From Methyloversatilis sp. (GTDB taxonomy: Bacteria; Pseudomonadota; Gammaproteobacteria; Burkholderiales; Rhodocyclaceae): a stretch of 48,997 nt of DNA. The stretch's first letter is position 1, and each line of letters opens with the position of its first letter. A program made the translations under genes and the position numbers. The DNA is taken from the NCBI GenBank assembly GCA_016791045.1, contig JAEUNO010000007.1, positions 1 to 48,997 of the forward strand, written 5' to 3'. Below are positions 1-9,500 of the stretch, one piece after another. Under the pieces are notes generated by a model, which was not told where the DNA came from, did not search any database, and saw only the letters and a program-made list of their open reading frames with translations.

Positions 1-304
1 CTACGGCGCTGGCCAGGTGACCTTCGCCGACGCCGCGCGCAAGCAGCTCGAAAGCTGGAACGCCGACTACGGCCACTTCCCGGTGTGCATGGCCAAGACC
101 CAGATGTCGTTCTCGGCCGACGCCAACGCCAAGGGTGCCCCCAGCGGCCACACCCTGAACGTGCGCGAAGTGCGCCTGGCCAACGGCGCGGGTTTCGTCG
201 TCGCCGTCTGCGGCGACATGATGACCATGCCCGGCCTGCCGAAGGTACCGAGCGCGGAGAAGATCGACATCGACGACCACGGCAAGGTGTCGGGGTTGTT
301 CTGA
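1..304 (+). CDS. fhs: Formate-tetrahydrofolate ligase, C-terminal part (5' end outside the window)
   Basis: The reading frame is open from base 2 to the TGA at 302-304 and encodes about the last 100 residues of formate-tetrahydrofolate ligase, which makes 10-formyl-THF from formate, THF and ATP in the cytoplasm. The family's typical C-terminal stretches are visible: [43 protein letters not shown] and a final GLF. A full enzyme is about 555 residues, so most of it is missing here. The first 74 bases are identical to the last 74 of the window, which carry the same gene in the same frame. If the ends join, this is not an intact enzyme but the end of a 167-codon fragment starting at 48724. A diverged second copy lies at 5931-6215. 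The family call is secure; whether the gene is functional cannot be seen. Confidence 0.9.
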   Translation, partial: YGAGQVTFADAARKQLESWNADYGHFPVCMAKTQMSFSADANAKGAPSGHTLNVREVRLANGAGFVVAVCGDMMTMPGLPKVPSAEKIDIDDHGKVSGLF

Positions 305-330
305 TCTGGGTTGATGGAGATGAAATGAAA

Positions 331-356
331 ACGCCGCCTTCGGGCGGCGTTTTTTC
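331..356 (+). terminator. Rho-independent terminator after fhs
   Basis: A perfect 8-bp stem (331-338 with 343-350) closes a TTCG loop and runs into a T tract at 350-355, 27 bp after the fhs stop codon. The copy of fhs at 5931-6215 has an equivalent but not identical hairpin, so gene end and terminator appear to have been duplicated as a unit. Confidence 0.85.
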
Positions 357-519
357 TTCATTTATGGGCGTAGTGATCTACCCACGTATTTCGCATTTGG
401 CATTTATGCTGCGCACTACGCGTGCGTGTGGAGTACTGCACGAGTGCTATCGTTAGCCGCGCGTTTTTGCTAACTAACTACGCTAACTAACTACTTGTGG
501 TCGATTGCCCGATGCTTTA
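357..519. other. Short gene-free stretch between the fhs terminator and the defence genes
   Basis: No coding frame with supporting start signals or family resemblance is seen. It contains the 13-bp tandem repeat at 469-494 and marks the change from GC-rich fhs DNA to the AT-richer 3' end of the interrupted TOPRIM-like gene, so the left boundary of the inserted defence segment probably lies here. Confidence 0.5.
469..494. repeat. Two perfect tandem copies of a 13-bp unit
   Basis: The unit gctaactaactac occurs at 469-481 and again at 482-494 with no spacer. It lies just beyond the 3' end of the interrupted defence gene, close to the composition boundary. It could be simple slippage or part of a recombination site; no matching copy was noticed at the other end of the defence segment. 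Confidence 0.7.
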
Positions 520-595
520 CTAATTGAAAACTGCATCTTCCAAGCATGATACGTATTGATCGAGAGATGGTGAGTTTGAACGAACATTGGTATAA

Positions 596-1913
596 CAGGC
601 TGGTGAGAAACCCTTGAATCCTTCCGGATCATGACCTTCCGTTCATTTTTCCGGCACCGGAAGTGCGCCGTGGCGCTTGATTCAGGGCTCTTTCACCCCT
701 GCACTCCGCCGCTCGCCAAGCGGCGGACGCACTTGTCCTTACGCGGTCGCCGCCTGCCGCATCAGATTCAGCAGTCTGGTCAGGTTGTAGGCCGCGAACG
801 CAAACAGCGCCTGCCCCGACAGCTTCTCCAGCCCCTTGTGCCGCGTCTTGCGCAGACCGCCCACCGTCTTGATCCAGCCGAAGGCCTCTTCGATCATCTT
901 CCGACGTCTCAGGCTCATCGCATAGCCCTTGCCGCGCGCGGTACGTCCGTCGACTGCGCTGCCGGTGACCTTTCGAGCCACATGCGCGCGGATGCCGCGT
1001 CGCTCAAGTTCGCCGACGAATTCGGCGGTGTCGTAGCCCTTGTCGGCACCGATCGAGGCGCCCGGTTTGCGCACGCTGCGATCCACCATCCGGAGCGCCG
1101 CTTCCCACTCCGCGCGGCCGGTGGCCTGTGTGCTCTCGACGTCGACGACGAGCCCGTTACGGTTCTCCGACAGCGCATGCGTCATGTAGCGCAACTTCGC
1201 CTCGGTGAATTCGCCTTTCTTGTACAGCCGCGCCTGCGGGTCGGTTGTGCTCTGGTGCGTGGCGTTGCTGCGCTTCTCTCCCTTGAAATTCGTCTCGGGG
1301 TTGCGCCCCGCCGGTTTGTCCGGGCCGCTGCCGTCCTTGGGCACGAAGCTCTTGTGGCTGGCCCAGGCCTCGATCATCGTGCCGTCGACGCTGAAGTGCT
1401 CATCCGACACGAAACCCTGCCACTGGGCCAGATGCAGCACGCGGCGGAAGAACGGGCGGGCAATGTCGTCGTCGAGCAGTCGGTCGCGGTTGATGCTGAA
1501 CACCGTGCGATCCCACACCACATCGTCCATGCCCAGGCCGACGAACCAGCGAAACAGCAGGTTGTAGTCGAGTTGCTCGACGAGCTGGCGCTCGCTGCGA
1601 ATGGTGAAAAGGATCTGCAGGAGCAGTGCGCGCAGCAACTGCTCGGGCGGGATAGACGGGCGGCCGGTATGCGAATAGCGTTCGTCGAACAATGCACTCA
1701 TGTTCGCGAGGATGCCGTCGACCAGCGCACGCAGGGCGCGCAGCGGATGGTCCTTCGGAACACGTTGCTCAAGGCTCACGTAGCTGAACATCGACGTCTG
1801 GGGATTCTCTTGGCCGCGCATGGAAAATCTGGAAAAGTAGGAAGACGATTCGAGGTCGAAGTCTGCCTCAAAACCCGCGCCCGGAAACAGGAGCGGGGTT
1901 TCTCACCAGCCTG
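596..1913 (-). mobile_element. IS5-family insertion sequence, complete, with 18-bp perfect terminal inverted repeats
   Basis: The element runs between perfect 18-bp inverted repeats at 596-613 (caggctggtgagaaaccc) and 1896-1913. It is flanked by a 4-bp ATAA direct repeat at 592-595 and 1914-1917, which fits the 4-bp target duplications common in the IS5 family. The 1,318-bp element holds one full transposase gene on the minus strand. Intact repeats, an uninterrupted transposase and exact reconstruction of the target gene all point to a recent insertion. Confidence 0.93.
739..1821 (-). CDS. IS5-family DDE transposase
   Basis: A 360-residue transposase that cuts and joins the ends of the surrounding IS. 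It opens with FSYVSLEQRVPKDHPLR, followed by GRPSIPPEQLLRALLLQ and NLLFRWFVGL, all characteristic of this IS5 branch. The DDE catalytic residues can be placed: Asp146 in SVDGTMIEAW, Asp260 in GADKGYD and Glu312 in MIEEAFGWIK. The length is full for the group and there are no internal stops or frameshifts, so the element may still be mobile. The gene lies wholly inside the inverted repeats. A long open frame on the opposite strand (631-1914) is its shadow. Confidence 0.95.
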   Translation of the reverse strand: MRGQENPQTSMFSYVSLEQRVPKDHPLRALRALVDGILANMSALFDERYSHTGRPSIPPEQLLRALLLQILFTIRSERQLVEQLDYNLLFRWFVGLGMDDVVWDRTVFSINRDRLLDDDIARPFFRRVLHLAQWQGFVSDEHFSVDGTMIEAWASHKSFVPKDGSGPDKPAGRNPETNFKGEKRSNATHQSTTDPQARLYKKGEFTEAKLRYMTHALSENRNGLVVDVESTQATGRAEWEAALRMVDRSVRKPGASIGADKGYDTAEFVGELERRGIRAHVARKVTGSAVDGRTARGKGYAMSLRRRKMIEEAFGWIKTVGGLRKTRHKGLEKLSGQALFAFAAYNLTRLLNLMRQAATA

Positions 1914-2530
1914 ATAAAGCTCCTCGTAAGACAAAGAGTTAACTGTTCTTTGGATCTGCCTTCTGCTCTTTTGATATCTCTTTTCTACTGTACTGTAGAT
2001 ATCATCCAAGGTTCTTGCGGGATTAGGGAGTTCATGGGCGCGTGTGGTTAGTGGATTAAATCCATTGTCAATCAAGCTTTGTTTGCTAAGGTTTGAGTCA
2101 ATTCTTTGGAAGTGTGTGATTTCTTCGAGAAACCAAGCTTCTATTTCCATGATCGCCAAGTGAATTCGTATTGGCACGGCGCCGTTTGGTAAGCCGGTGT
2201 ATAAATTCTCTTCTAGATCTGGAATTTCTGAATGACTAAATGGGAATACATCTCTGAGGCCGATGATCATCGAGTAACCAACGGATAGAAGGTTGTTGTA
2301 CTGATCTCGAATTTGAGATTTAACTTGGTTGTCACAACAGCAGTTTGCAATAAGTATGTGAATTTCCGGGGTGGCTGTATTTTTTTTCCGAACTTCAACG
2401 GTTGAGAGATGGCCATTTCGTTGCATTGCAATCTCGAAACTGATGCCCCTCCTTCCGGTTAGCTCTGTTATAAGTTTTAAGGTGAATTCTTGTTCGGTTA
2501 ACCCTTCGACAAATACAGCGATTTTTTTAG

Positions 2531-3676
2531 TCATTTTTTACCTTCTGGTTTGAAGAAACGAGAGGCAAAAAAGTCGAAGTTGTTCAATCCGACATACTTA
2601 AAATTTTCAAAGATATCTTTTGAGTTCTCTGAGTTATAAATATTAACTTTACCAGAGCTACGTTCTAATATTGACCAGTATTCTAGAGGGACTTCATTCA
2701 TGACGAAACGATCGTTGCTGGTCATGATTAGCTGGAGTTCTCCTTTTTTGGCTTTTTCAATCAAAAGATTGATCGTTCTCACTGCTCGATCGTAATCTAG
2801 TCCTTCTCCAATATCGTCGACCAAAATTAACTTTTTGTTATTGGAGAACGTGCAGAGATTTAGGTGAATGGTAAGAGCAAGAGCTCTAAACATTCCTTGA
2901 GAAAGATGCATTTGTGGAACTTTAAATCCAAGGTCCTTCTCGACCGTGAATATGCCGATAGCTGCCGCTGGAAAGTAGTTTGTTATTGTGCGTAAATCTT
3001 CCGAGCCCACATCGGTGAGTTCGTAGCCCAGTTTTCCCATGTCAGTGATTATTGCTTTGTCGAAATCTTCGCCGTATTTTAGAAAGGCGGAAGAGTAAAC
3101 CTGAACGAGATTGTCGGGGTCGTCGAATAGTGGAGTGTTTGGAGAACGAAAAGCGATCTCTGCCTCCTGAATGCCTAGAACGCGTGTACGGCCAAAGTCA
3201 GACCCGAAATGATAGAGCGCGACACTTGATGCCCATTGATTCAAATCCATTAAATACGGGTGCTGGATTTCATCGCGGCGATTAACTGCTGCTAAAGCGT
3301 CCGCAGGAAGCTTAAAGTCAAGGTATTGCCTCTCTTTTTCGTACCAGATTGAACCAGCTCCATCATTGTTTCGCCTTATTTTTTCTACGCTGTCAATTTT
3401 AAGGAGCTCGTGTGAGACTGATTTGTTTAAAAAATTAATTTCGTACTCGTAAATTTTGTTATTGATATTTATTCGGGCGGAAAAACTGCAGTTTTCGTAA
3501 GGTAGGTGTTGACCGGTAATTAGTTTTGAGAATGAGTTGATTACACTCAAAAGCCGTGATTTCCCGCTTGAGTTTTTTCCTACGACTAGATTTATTTTTG
3601 AGAATGTGGCGTCGGCTATTTCCCAGTGCTTCGGAGTATCTTTGTACTCAGCGTAACTTATTTTTTCTAAAGACAT
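2531..3676 (-). CDS. AAA/ABC-like ATPase of a two-gene ATPase-TOPRIM module
   Basis: This 381-residue protein looks like an AAA_15/AAA_21-type ATPase. It has a Walker A motif GKNSSGKS at residues 33-40, an ABC-like signature LSQGMFRALAL, a Walker B stretch KLILVDDIGEGLD and a following IMTSND segment. Such ATPases act as sensors or gatekeepers for a nuclease or toxin partner in antiphage modules (for example AriA of PARIS). Here the partner is the adjoining TOPRIM-like gene, whose ATG overlaps this gene's stop. A GGAGA ribosome-binding site lies about 5 bp upstream of the ATG on the minus strand (plus-strand 3681-3685). The gene is strikingly AT-rich compared with everything around it, a sign of transfer. 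ATPase identity is firm; the defence role is inferred from architecture. Confidence 0.8.
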   Translation of the reverse strand: MSLEKISYAEYKDTPKHWEIADATFSKINLVVGKNSSGKSRLLSVINSFSKLITGQHLPYENCSFSARININNKIYEYEINFLNKSVSHELLKIDSVEKIRRNNDGAGSIWYEKERQYLDFKLPADALAAVNRRDEIQHPYLMDLNQWASSVALYHFGSDFGRTRVLGIQEAEIAFRSPNTPLFDDPDNLVQVYSSAFLKYGEDFDKAIITDMGKLGYELTDVGSEDLRTITNYFPAAAIGIFTVEKDLGFKVPQMHLSQGMFRALALTIHLNLCTFSNNKKLILVDDIGEGLDYDRAVRTINLLIEKAKKGELQLIMTSNDRFVMNEVPLEYWSILERSSGKVNIYNSENSKDIFENFKYVGLNNFDFFASRFFKPEGKK

Positions 3677-3873
3677 GATTTCTCCAGATTGTATAAAAAT
3701 TTTTAGGTTTCTTTTGTTTTAATTTTTTCTAGGCTTGGCCTGCATTTAATTTTGTTTTATTCGTGGTATTAGTTCTGCGAAAATTGATGCGGGGTAGGCC
3801 ACGAGATAGATATCCGGTGTTCGAGCGAGTATTCGTTGTCTGCTTCTTACGCTTCAATTTTTTCCTAGGTCTC

Positions 3874-5592
3874 TCAAAGCCTCGGCGTCGCCCGCCGCGC
3901 CACCGCCACGATGTCATCCAGCACCCGCAGCACTTCCGCATCCAGTTGATCCAGCGGCAGTGCGTCCGCCAGACCGTGGTAGTCGCGCTTGTACAGTTGC
4001 TGTGGTGTGCCGAGCTGCTGAAAGTAGTTTTCCATCAGCGGGTCGAGAAATTCGTCGGTCACCTTGATGTCGGCGCCCCAGGGTGAAGGGCGGCGGGTGA
4101 TTTCGAGCGCTTTCAGCAGTTCGGCGAGGCAGCGTTCAAGTACCTCGAGCCGCTTCGCGCGCTCGGCGGCGTCCACCAGATCGTTGTCGCGCAGGTCGAG
4201 TTGCACGAAGCCGCGCAGGCTGTCGGGCGTGACCAGATAGTTCTCGATTTCGCGTCGTGACCACTGATATTCGGTCAGTGGCGTACCGGCCTGCAGTTCT
4301 CTGTCCAGCCGGTCGAACAGTGCGTAGCCGACCAGATCGGGCTTGGCTTCGCGCAGGCCGTAGAAGTGGTTGCGCGCGTCCTGCGGCTGGTTACTGCCGA
4401 GATAGGTGACAGGCACCGAATCGTTCAGTACCGCCTGCGCCGGATGATCCAGCCGCTGCGCCAGCCGCCGCAGGATGGCGAGATCGGTCGATCCTTCGAC
4501 ATAGAGCATCCAGCCCTTCTGCTCGGCGAGGTAGTAGTCCGCCATGCGTATGCTTTCCAGCGCCTTTTTCACCTGACCGCGCGCACGCGTGTCGATGCGG
4601 TGCGGCGCGCCGACGAAAGCCATCACCACGTCGCGCTCGGCCGCCTCCTGCAGCACGACTTCGGAATGGCTGGCGGCGACGATCTGCGAGCCATTGCCGG
4701 CGGCGATTTCGGTGATGAGGTTGTACACGTCGCGCTGGCGCAGGATTTCAAGGTGCGCGTCCGGCTCGTCGAGCAACAGCACGGCGCCGGGGTTGGCGAG
4801 CAGGAAGGACAGCAGAAGGATGACCTGCTGGCAGCCGCGCCCGGACGAGGACAGATCCAGCTCCACACCATTGCGCTCGCGGTAGGTGAGCACCAGTTCG
4901 CTGCGTTCCTTGATGTACTGCGGGTCGTTCAAGCGGATCTGGAACAGCGCGTCGATGCGCTCGACGAGCAGTCTCCAGCCGGCCTTGTCGTCCTGCGAAT
5001 GAAGCTGCCAGCAAAGATTGCGCAATACCTGCGCGGTCTGGCCTTCGCCGATCAGTACGCCGATTTCGCCCTTTTCCTTGCGGTACTCGCGCTCGGCCAG
5101 CCCGGACATCGGCGGCAGGAACACTACCGCGTGCTTGCGCGCGGCAGCCGGCACCTTGCCTTCGGTGTCGCCTTCGACCAAGCGGCAGTAGAAGGACTCT
5201 TCATTGGCGTAATAGAAGTCGAGCACGCAGCGCCAGGGCAGGTCGTCCTCAATGCCGTCGGCTTCGAGCGTGATGTAAACCTTCTCGGTCTTCGGCTTGC
5301 CGCTGCTGCGGTCACTGTCGTGGGTGTGCAGGTCGTTCCACAGCAGGCGCGCATTCGGCACCGGAATCGCATTCAGATCACGCCGGTTGATCGTCACGCC
5401 CTGGCGTTCGCTGGCACTGCTGCGATCCCGCTTTTCCGCCCAGCGCCGCCAGCCGATGTCCCACAGCGCGAGCGCCTGAAGGGCAGTCGTCTTGCCTGAA
5501 TTGTTCGGCCCGATGAAAACGGCGGCCGTACCCAGTTCGAGTTCGGCCGAAGTCAGGCGCTTGAAATTCCGGATGCAGAAGCGGGTGATCAT
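3874..5592 (-). CDS. OLD-like ATPase with C-terminal TOPRIM domain
   Basis: A 572-residue protein with an N-terminal ATP-binding domain (Walker A GPNNSGKT at residues 28-35), a signature-like LDLSSSGRGCQQ, Walker B AVLLLDEPDAH near residue 272 and VAASHSEVV. A TOPRIM domain begins near residue 360 with the acidic motif MLYVEGSTD, and a later FDRLDRE could supply the second metal-binding acids. This order matches the overcoming-lysogenization-defect (OLD) family of ATP-regulated nucleases, several of which act against phage. Its GC content matches the chromosome, unlike the AT-rich pair downstream on the same strand, from which it is separated by 197 bp of AT-rich DNA with no gene. The two systems therefore probably arrived separately. 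Nuclease activity is inferred. Confidence 0.85.
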   Translation of the reverse strand: MITRFCIRNFKRLTSAELELGTAAVFIGPNNSGKTTALQALALWDIGWRRWAEKRDRSSASERQGVTINRRDLNAIPVPNARLLWNDLHTHDSDRSSGKPKTEKVYITLEADGIEDDLPWRCVLDFYYANEESFYCRLVEGDTEGKVPAAARKHAVVFLPPMSGLAEREYRKEKGEIGVLIGEGQTAQVLRNLCWQLHSQDDKAGWRLLVERIDALFQIRLNDPQYIKERSELVLTYRERNGVELDLSSSGRGCQQVILLLSFLLANPGAVLLLDEPDAHLEILRQRDVYNLITEIAAGNGSQIVAASHSEVVLQEAAERDVVMAFVGAPHRIDTRARGQVKKALESIRMADYYLAEQKGWMLYVEGSTDLAILRRLAQRLDHPAQAVLNDSVPVTYLGSNQPQDARNHFYGLREAKPDLVGYALFDRLDRELQAGTPLTEYQWSRREIENYLVTPDSLRGFVQLDLRDNDLVDAAERAKRLEVLERCLAELLKALEITRRPSPWGADIKVTDEFLDPLMENYFQQLGTPQQLYKRDYHGLADALPLDQLDAEVLRVLDDIVAVARRATPRL

Positions 5593-5930
5593 GAGGCGGA
5601 AGAATACCGGCGAGCGGATGGCGACTCATTATGCCCCGGCGCCATCGGACCGTCTTCCTGACGGTGTGACGGTGCAGCGGCCGACGATGCGCGGGTTATC
5701 CGCCGACTGCCTTGTGGCCGGTTGCCCGTCGTCGAATTAGCTTCCGAGCACGGCGACAGGGCGAAGTCGAAACGGAAACCCGCCGCGCCGGACACCGTGC
5801 TTGTGGCAAGCTTCGTCAAGTCGAGCGCCCCCGTGCCGGGTCACCTTCATCTTGGTTTGGTGTCGCTCAGACCGAACACGTTTCGGGTGATGTTGCGGTA
5901 TGGAACTTCGGAGCCTTGGCCATTGGCGGC
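5593..5930. other. Gene-free stretch between the OLD-like gene and the fhs remnant
   Basis: About 340 bp with no convincing gene. Open frames exist on both strands but lack start signals and family resemblance. It should hold the promoter of the leftward OLD-like gene. The plus-strand frame that enters the fhs remnant from about 5712 has no resemblance to fhs before 5931, so the 5' breakpoint of the remnant lies there. Confidence 0.5.
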
Positions 5931-6215
5931 GCCGATGCTGCGCGCAAGCAGCTCGAAAGCTGGACGGCCGACTACCGCCACTTCCCGGTGTGCATGGCCA
6001 AGACCCAGATGTCCTTTTCGGCCGACGCCAACGCCAACGTCAAGGGTGCCCCCAGCGGCTACATCCTGAACGTGCACGAAGTGAGCCTGGCAAACGGCGC
6101 CGGCTTCGTCGTCGCTGTCTGCGGCGACATGATGACCATGCCGGGGCTGCCGAAGTTGCCGAGCGCGGAGAAGATCAACATCGACGACAACGGCAAGGTG
6201 TCGGGGTTGTTCTGA
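5931..6215 (+). pseudogene. Second, diverged copy of the fhs 3' end (truncated)
   Basis: From 5931 to the TGA at 6213-6215 the frame again encodes the formate-tetrahydrofolate ligase C-terminus ([42 protein letters not shown], final GLF). It differs from the copy at 1-304 by scattered silent and amino-acid changes and by two extra residues (Asn-Val) after SADANA. The enzyme's N-terminal five-sixths are missing and the upstream sequence is unrelated, so it cannot make active enzyme. Copy 1 and this copy lie in the same orientation and bracket the defence genes and the IS. It may be the scar of an integration or recombination event that targeted the end of fhs; no integrase is present. Confidence 0.85.
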
Positions 6216-6236
6216 TTCCGTTACGCCCGCAATGAA

Positions 6237-6263
6237 AAAGGCCGCCTTCGGGCGGCCTTTTCT
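6237..6263 (+). terminator. Rho-independent terminator after the fhs remnant
   Basis: A 10-bp stem (6237-6246 with 6251-6260) closes a TTCG loop and ends in a short T run. It sits 21 bp after the remnant's stop codon, as the matching hairpin does after copy 1. It insulates the giant RHS gene from upstream transcription. Confidence 0.8.
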
Positions 6264-6433
6264 GTTTCCTGCCCATCGCACGGGGATGGTGTTCGAAGCC
6301 TCTTTTCCATGTTTGCTGCAGTCCGTGACAGTCGAAGCGCGCGGCCCGCTTGAATCTGGAAGTCCTCCCGGAAAACATTTTTTATCTGAATCGCTAAACA
6401 AATTCCGGAATCGCTGGATGTATTGGTCATTAA

Positions 6434-6468
6434 GGCCGGTGCATCGAGTTGAGCGCATTGCACCGGCC
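6434..6468. promoter_or_regulatory. Perfect 10-bp inverted repeat upstream of the giant RHS gene
   Basis: The arms ggccggtgca (6434-6443) and tgcaccggcc (6459-6468) are exact reverse complements separated by 15 bp, and the right arm ends 32 bp before the chosen start codon at 6501. It could be an operator for a dimeric regulator or a leader hairpin near the ribosome-binding site. No T tract follows, so it is not a typical terminator. Confidence 0.45.
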
Positions 6469-6500
6469 GGGTCATGGACGCGGTACTGGAGGTCGGAGCA

Positions 6501-9500
6501 ATGGTTGCAATCGTCAGCGGTAACGGACTGGGTCTGCTGGGTGGTTCAGCGGGTGTGCTGGGCAGCGGGGGTCAGACGGGTGCGGCCGGTCTGGGTCAGG
6601 CCGGAGAAGGCGCCTGGATCAACGCCAAGACCGGAAACCTGCTCTTGCAGCGCCAGGACGAACTGCTGGCCGGGCGAGGTCCTGACATCGGGGTCGTGCG
6701 CACCTACAACAGTCAGGGCGGCTTCGACTTCGACAATGGTGACAGCTGGCAGCTGTCGCTGTACCGCAAGCTTGGCGAGAAGAGCACTCATGCCCTCAAT
6801 ACTGCCGGCAGCACCATCAAGCGCTTCGAGGCCGATGGCAGCCAGCTCACCTATGCATTCGATGCGGCGCAGGGCAAGTACATCAACCGCGATGGCGCGG
6901 GCGCCTACGACACGCTCAGCTACGACGCCACGGGCAACACCTGGACATGGCGCGATGGCGACAGCGGCCTCACCGAAACCTTCGAAACCAGCCCCACCGC
7001 AGGCGAATGGCGCATCAAGAGTGTGGCCGACCGCGACGGCAATGCGCTCACCTACGGGTACGACACCACCAGCGGCCTCATCACCAGCGTGCAGACCGCC
7101 AACGGCGAAACCACGCTGCTGCAGTACAACGCGAGCCGCCAGCTCACCCGGATCGACATCGTCACCGCGGGCAACGTCACCACTACACGGGTGCGCTACG
7201 AGTACGAGAGCACGGCGCCTACCGCTCGCCTGTTAAAAGTGGACACCGACCTCACCCCCCAGGACGGATCGGTCGCCGACAACAACACCTTCGTTACCAC
7301 CTACACCTACCACGGCACCACCGACCGGGTGGCCTCGATCACCCACGGTGACGGCACACAGCTCAGTTTTACCTACTACCCCGACGGCAAGCTTCACACC
7401 TACACCGATGGCAGCGGTGCCCTCACCACGCTGACCTATAACAGCGGTAACACCACGGTGACCGACGCGCTGGGCCAGGTCACCACGTTGCACTACGACA
7501 GCAACGGCAACCTGACGCGCCTACAAGGGCCGGCCGGCAGCGGGCAGGACGTGAGCTACACGTACAACGCGCGCGGCGACGTCACGCAGGTGACCGACAG
7601 CCGGGGCAACGTGGCGATGTATGGCTACGACAGCCAGGGCAACCGTATCCGCGAGCAGGACGCCGCGGGCAACGTGACCGAGCGCTACTACAACGCGTCG
7701 AACCAGCTGGTACGCCAGACGGTGTATGCCGTGGCCGACCCGGACGGCGTGGCCGGTGCGCAGCAGGCCACGCAGGCGCAGAGCACGCACTACATCTACG
7801 ACGCCAACCAGCGTCTGCGCTTTGCCGTGAGCCCCGAAGGACGGGTGGCCGAGTACCGCTACGACGGTTACGGCCAGCAAAGTGCCTCGATCCAGCACGC
7901 CGGCGTGATCGATTTGGCCAGTCTTGCCTCGCTGAACTACTCGCAGGACTTCAATGCGGGCACCGCGGGTCTGAGTGCGTTGCCGGCGGCGATCCTGCGC
8001 ACCAACAACGCGCTGACGATCACATCGACGCAGCAAGCGACGGATTCCTGGCCCTCAGTTACGGGTAGTGCGATGCCTCTTGGGGCGACCTGGCGTTTCG
8101 AAGTAACGACACCGGCCAGCTTCAGTAACAGTTTGCTGCAGGCGGGGGTTCAGTCGGGCACGTGGAACACATCGGCTTACCGACGCCACTTTGTGAACTT
8201 CACCAGGAACGGCAACAACGAAGGTGTCGTTCAAGCGCAGGTCTATGAAGGGGATGCCACGAAGGGGGGCTCGGTCACACTGGGGACGGTCAAAGCCAAC
8301 ACCACCTATGTGGTCGAACTGGCGACACAGCCGGACGGCAGCTCGACGCTCTACATCTATGAGAAGGGGCTCACGCCCGCTCAGGGCTACGTCAACCAAC
8401 GGAAACTCAGTGGCTGGACGCAAGCCCAGTTCGTGGCCTCGACTTATGCGGGTAGTGGAGCTGCCGGAGGCACATCAGCGCCGGGTTCGACCAACACGAT
8501 CGTTCTGGATAATCTCTCGGTCACCACGCAGGCGGGGCTGAGCGCGCTGGAGACCTGGTCGGCAAGTCAGGACAAGAGCAGCATCGAACGCACGGACTAC
8601 GGTTACGACGCGCGCGGCCTGTTGCAGGAGATCAAGCGTTTTACGCGTACTGACAGCGCTGGTGCGGGCATCGTCGACGCATCGACCTCGATTACCCAGT
8701 ATGTCCGCGATGCCGCTGGCCGCTTACTCCAGAGCATTGATGCGCGAGGTGTCGCCAGCACTGGAGTAAGCAACGACTACCGTACTTCCTACGTCTACGA
8801 CGGACTGGGCCGGGTGATCACACTCACCCAGTACGATGAGGCGGGCAGCGCGGTGGGTAGCGGCACGACACGTCACACCTCCACCAGCTATCAGGATGCC
8901 ACGGGCAAGATCCAGCTCACCCAGGCCGACGGGCTGATCCGTATCAGCCAGTACGATGCGCGAGGGGTGCTGATCCGTTCCGAAGAGCGCAACAGCACGC
9001 AAACCTTGCTCGCGTCGAGCACCTACCAGTACGACGCGGCCGGCCGGTTGCGCGTGCTCACCGACGCTGCCGGCGGCAAGACCTACTATCTGTACGACAG
9101 CGCAGGACGCCAGACCGGCTTCATCAATGCCTCGGGCGCACTGACCGAGTTCATCTACAACAACGCTGGACAGGTCGTTCGGACCCAGCGTTACGCCAAC
9201 GCGGTTACTGCCAGTCTCGCCACATTGTTTGCGCCGAATGCCAACCAAGTCATCGGCAACGTTGCTCTGTCGTCGGTGCGTCCGGCCAGCAATGGTGCGG
9301 ATCAGATTGCACGGACGATCTTCGACGAGACGGGCCGGGAACGCTTCCGGATCGACGAACGCGGGTACGTGGTGGAGTCGCGCTACGACGGTGCCGGTCG
9401 CCTGATCCAGACGCTGGCTTACGCGCGCGCCCTGACCAATGTCATTGGCCTGGACGCACTCGGGCGCGAAGCGCGGCCAAGCGACATCGCCCTGCTCGAT

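Larger units (their letters stand above)
520..2534 (-). pseudogene. TOPRIM-like (DUF4276-like) partner of the ATPase, split by an IS5-family element
   Basis: Reading down the minus strand from the ATG at 2534, the frame encodes an N-terminal KIAVFVEGLTEQEF, an acidic VEG-type motif of TOPRIM-like effectors, and later HLAIMEIEAWFLEE, reminiscent of DUF4276 proteins. The frame is native to about 1914, where the IS inserts. Skipping 592-1913 (the IS plus one ATAA duplication) continues in frame from 591 to a TAG at 520-522, giving a 230-codon protein ending CLEDAVFN. As the sequence stands, the last 23 or so residues are replaced by about 45 IS-encoded residues. The start overlaps the ATPase stop by 4 bp (ATGA), so the two genes form one unit. 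By analogy with ATPase/TOPRIM pairs such as PARIS, this would be the nuclease-like effector, and it is probably inactive. The family name is tentative; the disruption is read directly. Confidence 0.8.

Noticed and set aside
469-494. Possible CRISPR or integron-like repeat
   Set aside because: Only two contiguous 13-bp units with no spacers; too short and unspaced for CRISPR, and no integrase is nearby.
631-1914. Plus-strand open frame of 427 codons across the insertion sequence
   Set aside because: Antisense to an intact IS5 transposase with placed DDE residues; not a gene.
5712-5930. N-terminal extension making the 5931-6215 fhs copy a short real gene
   Set aside because: The upstream frame has no resemblance to fhs, no ribosome-binding site and biased composition, so the copy is treated as a remnant.
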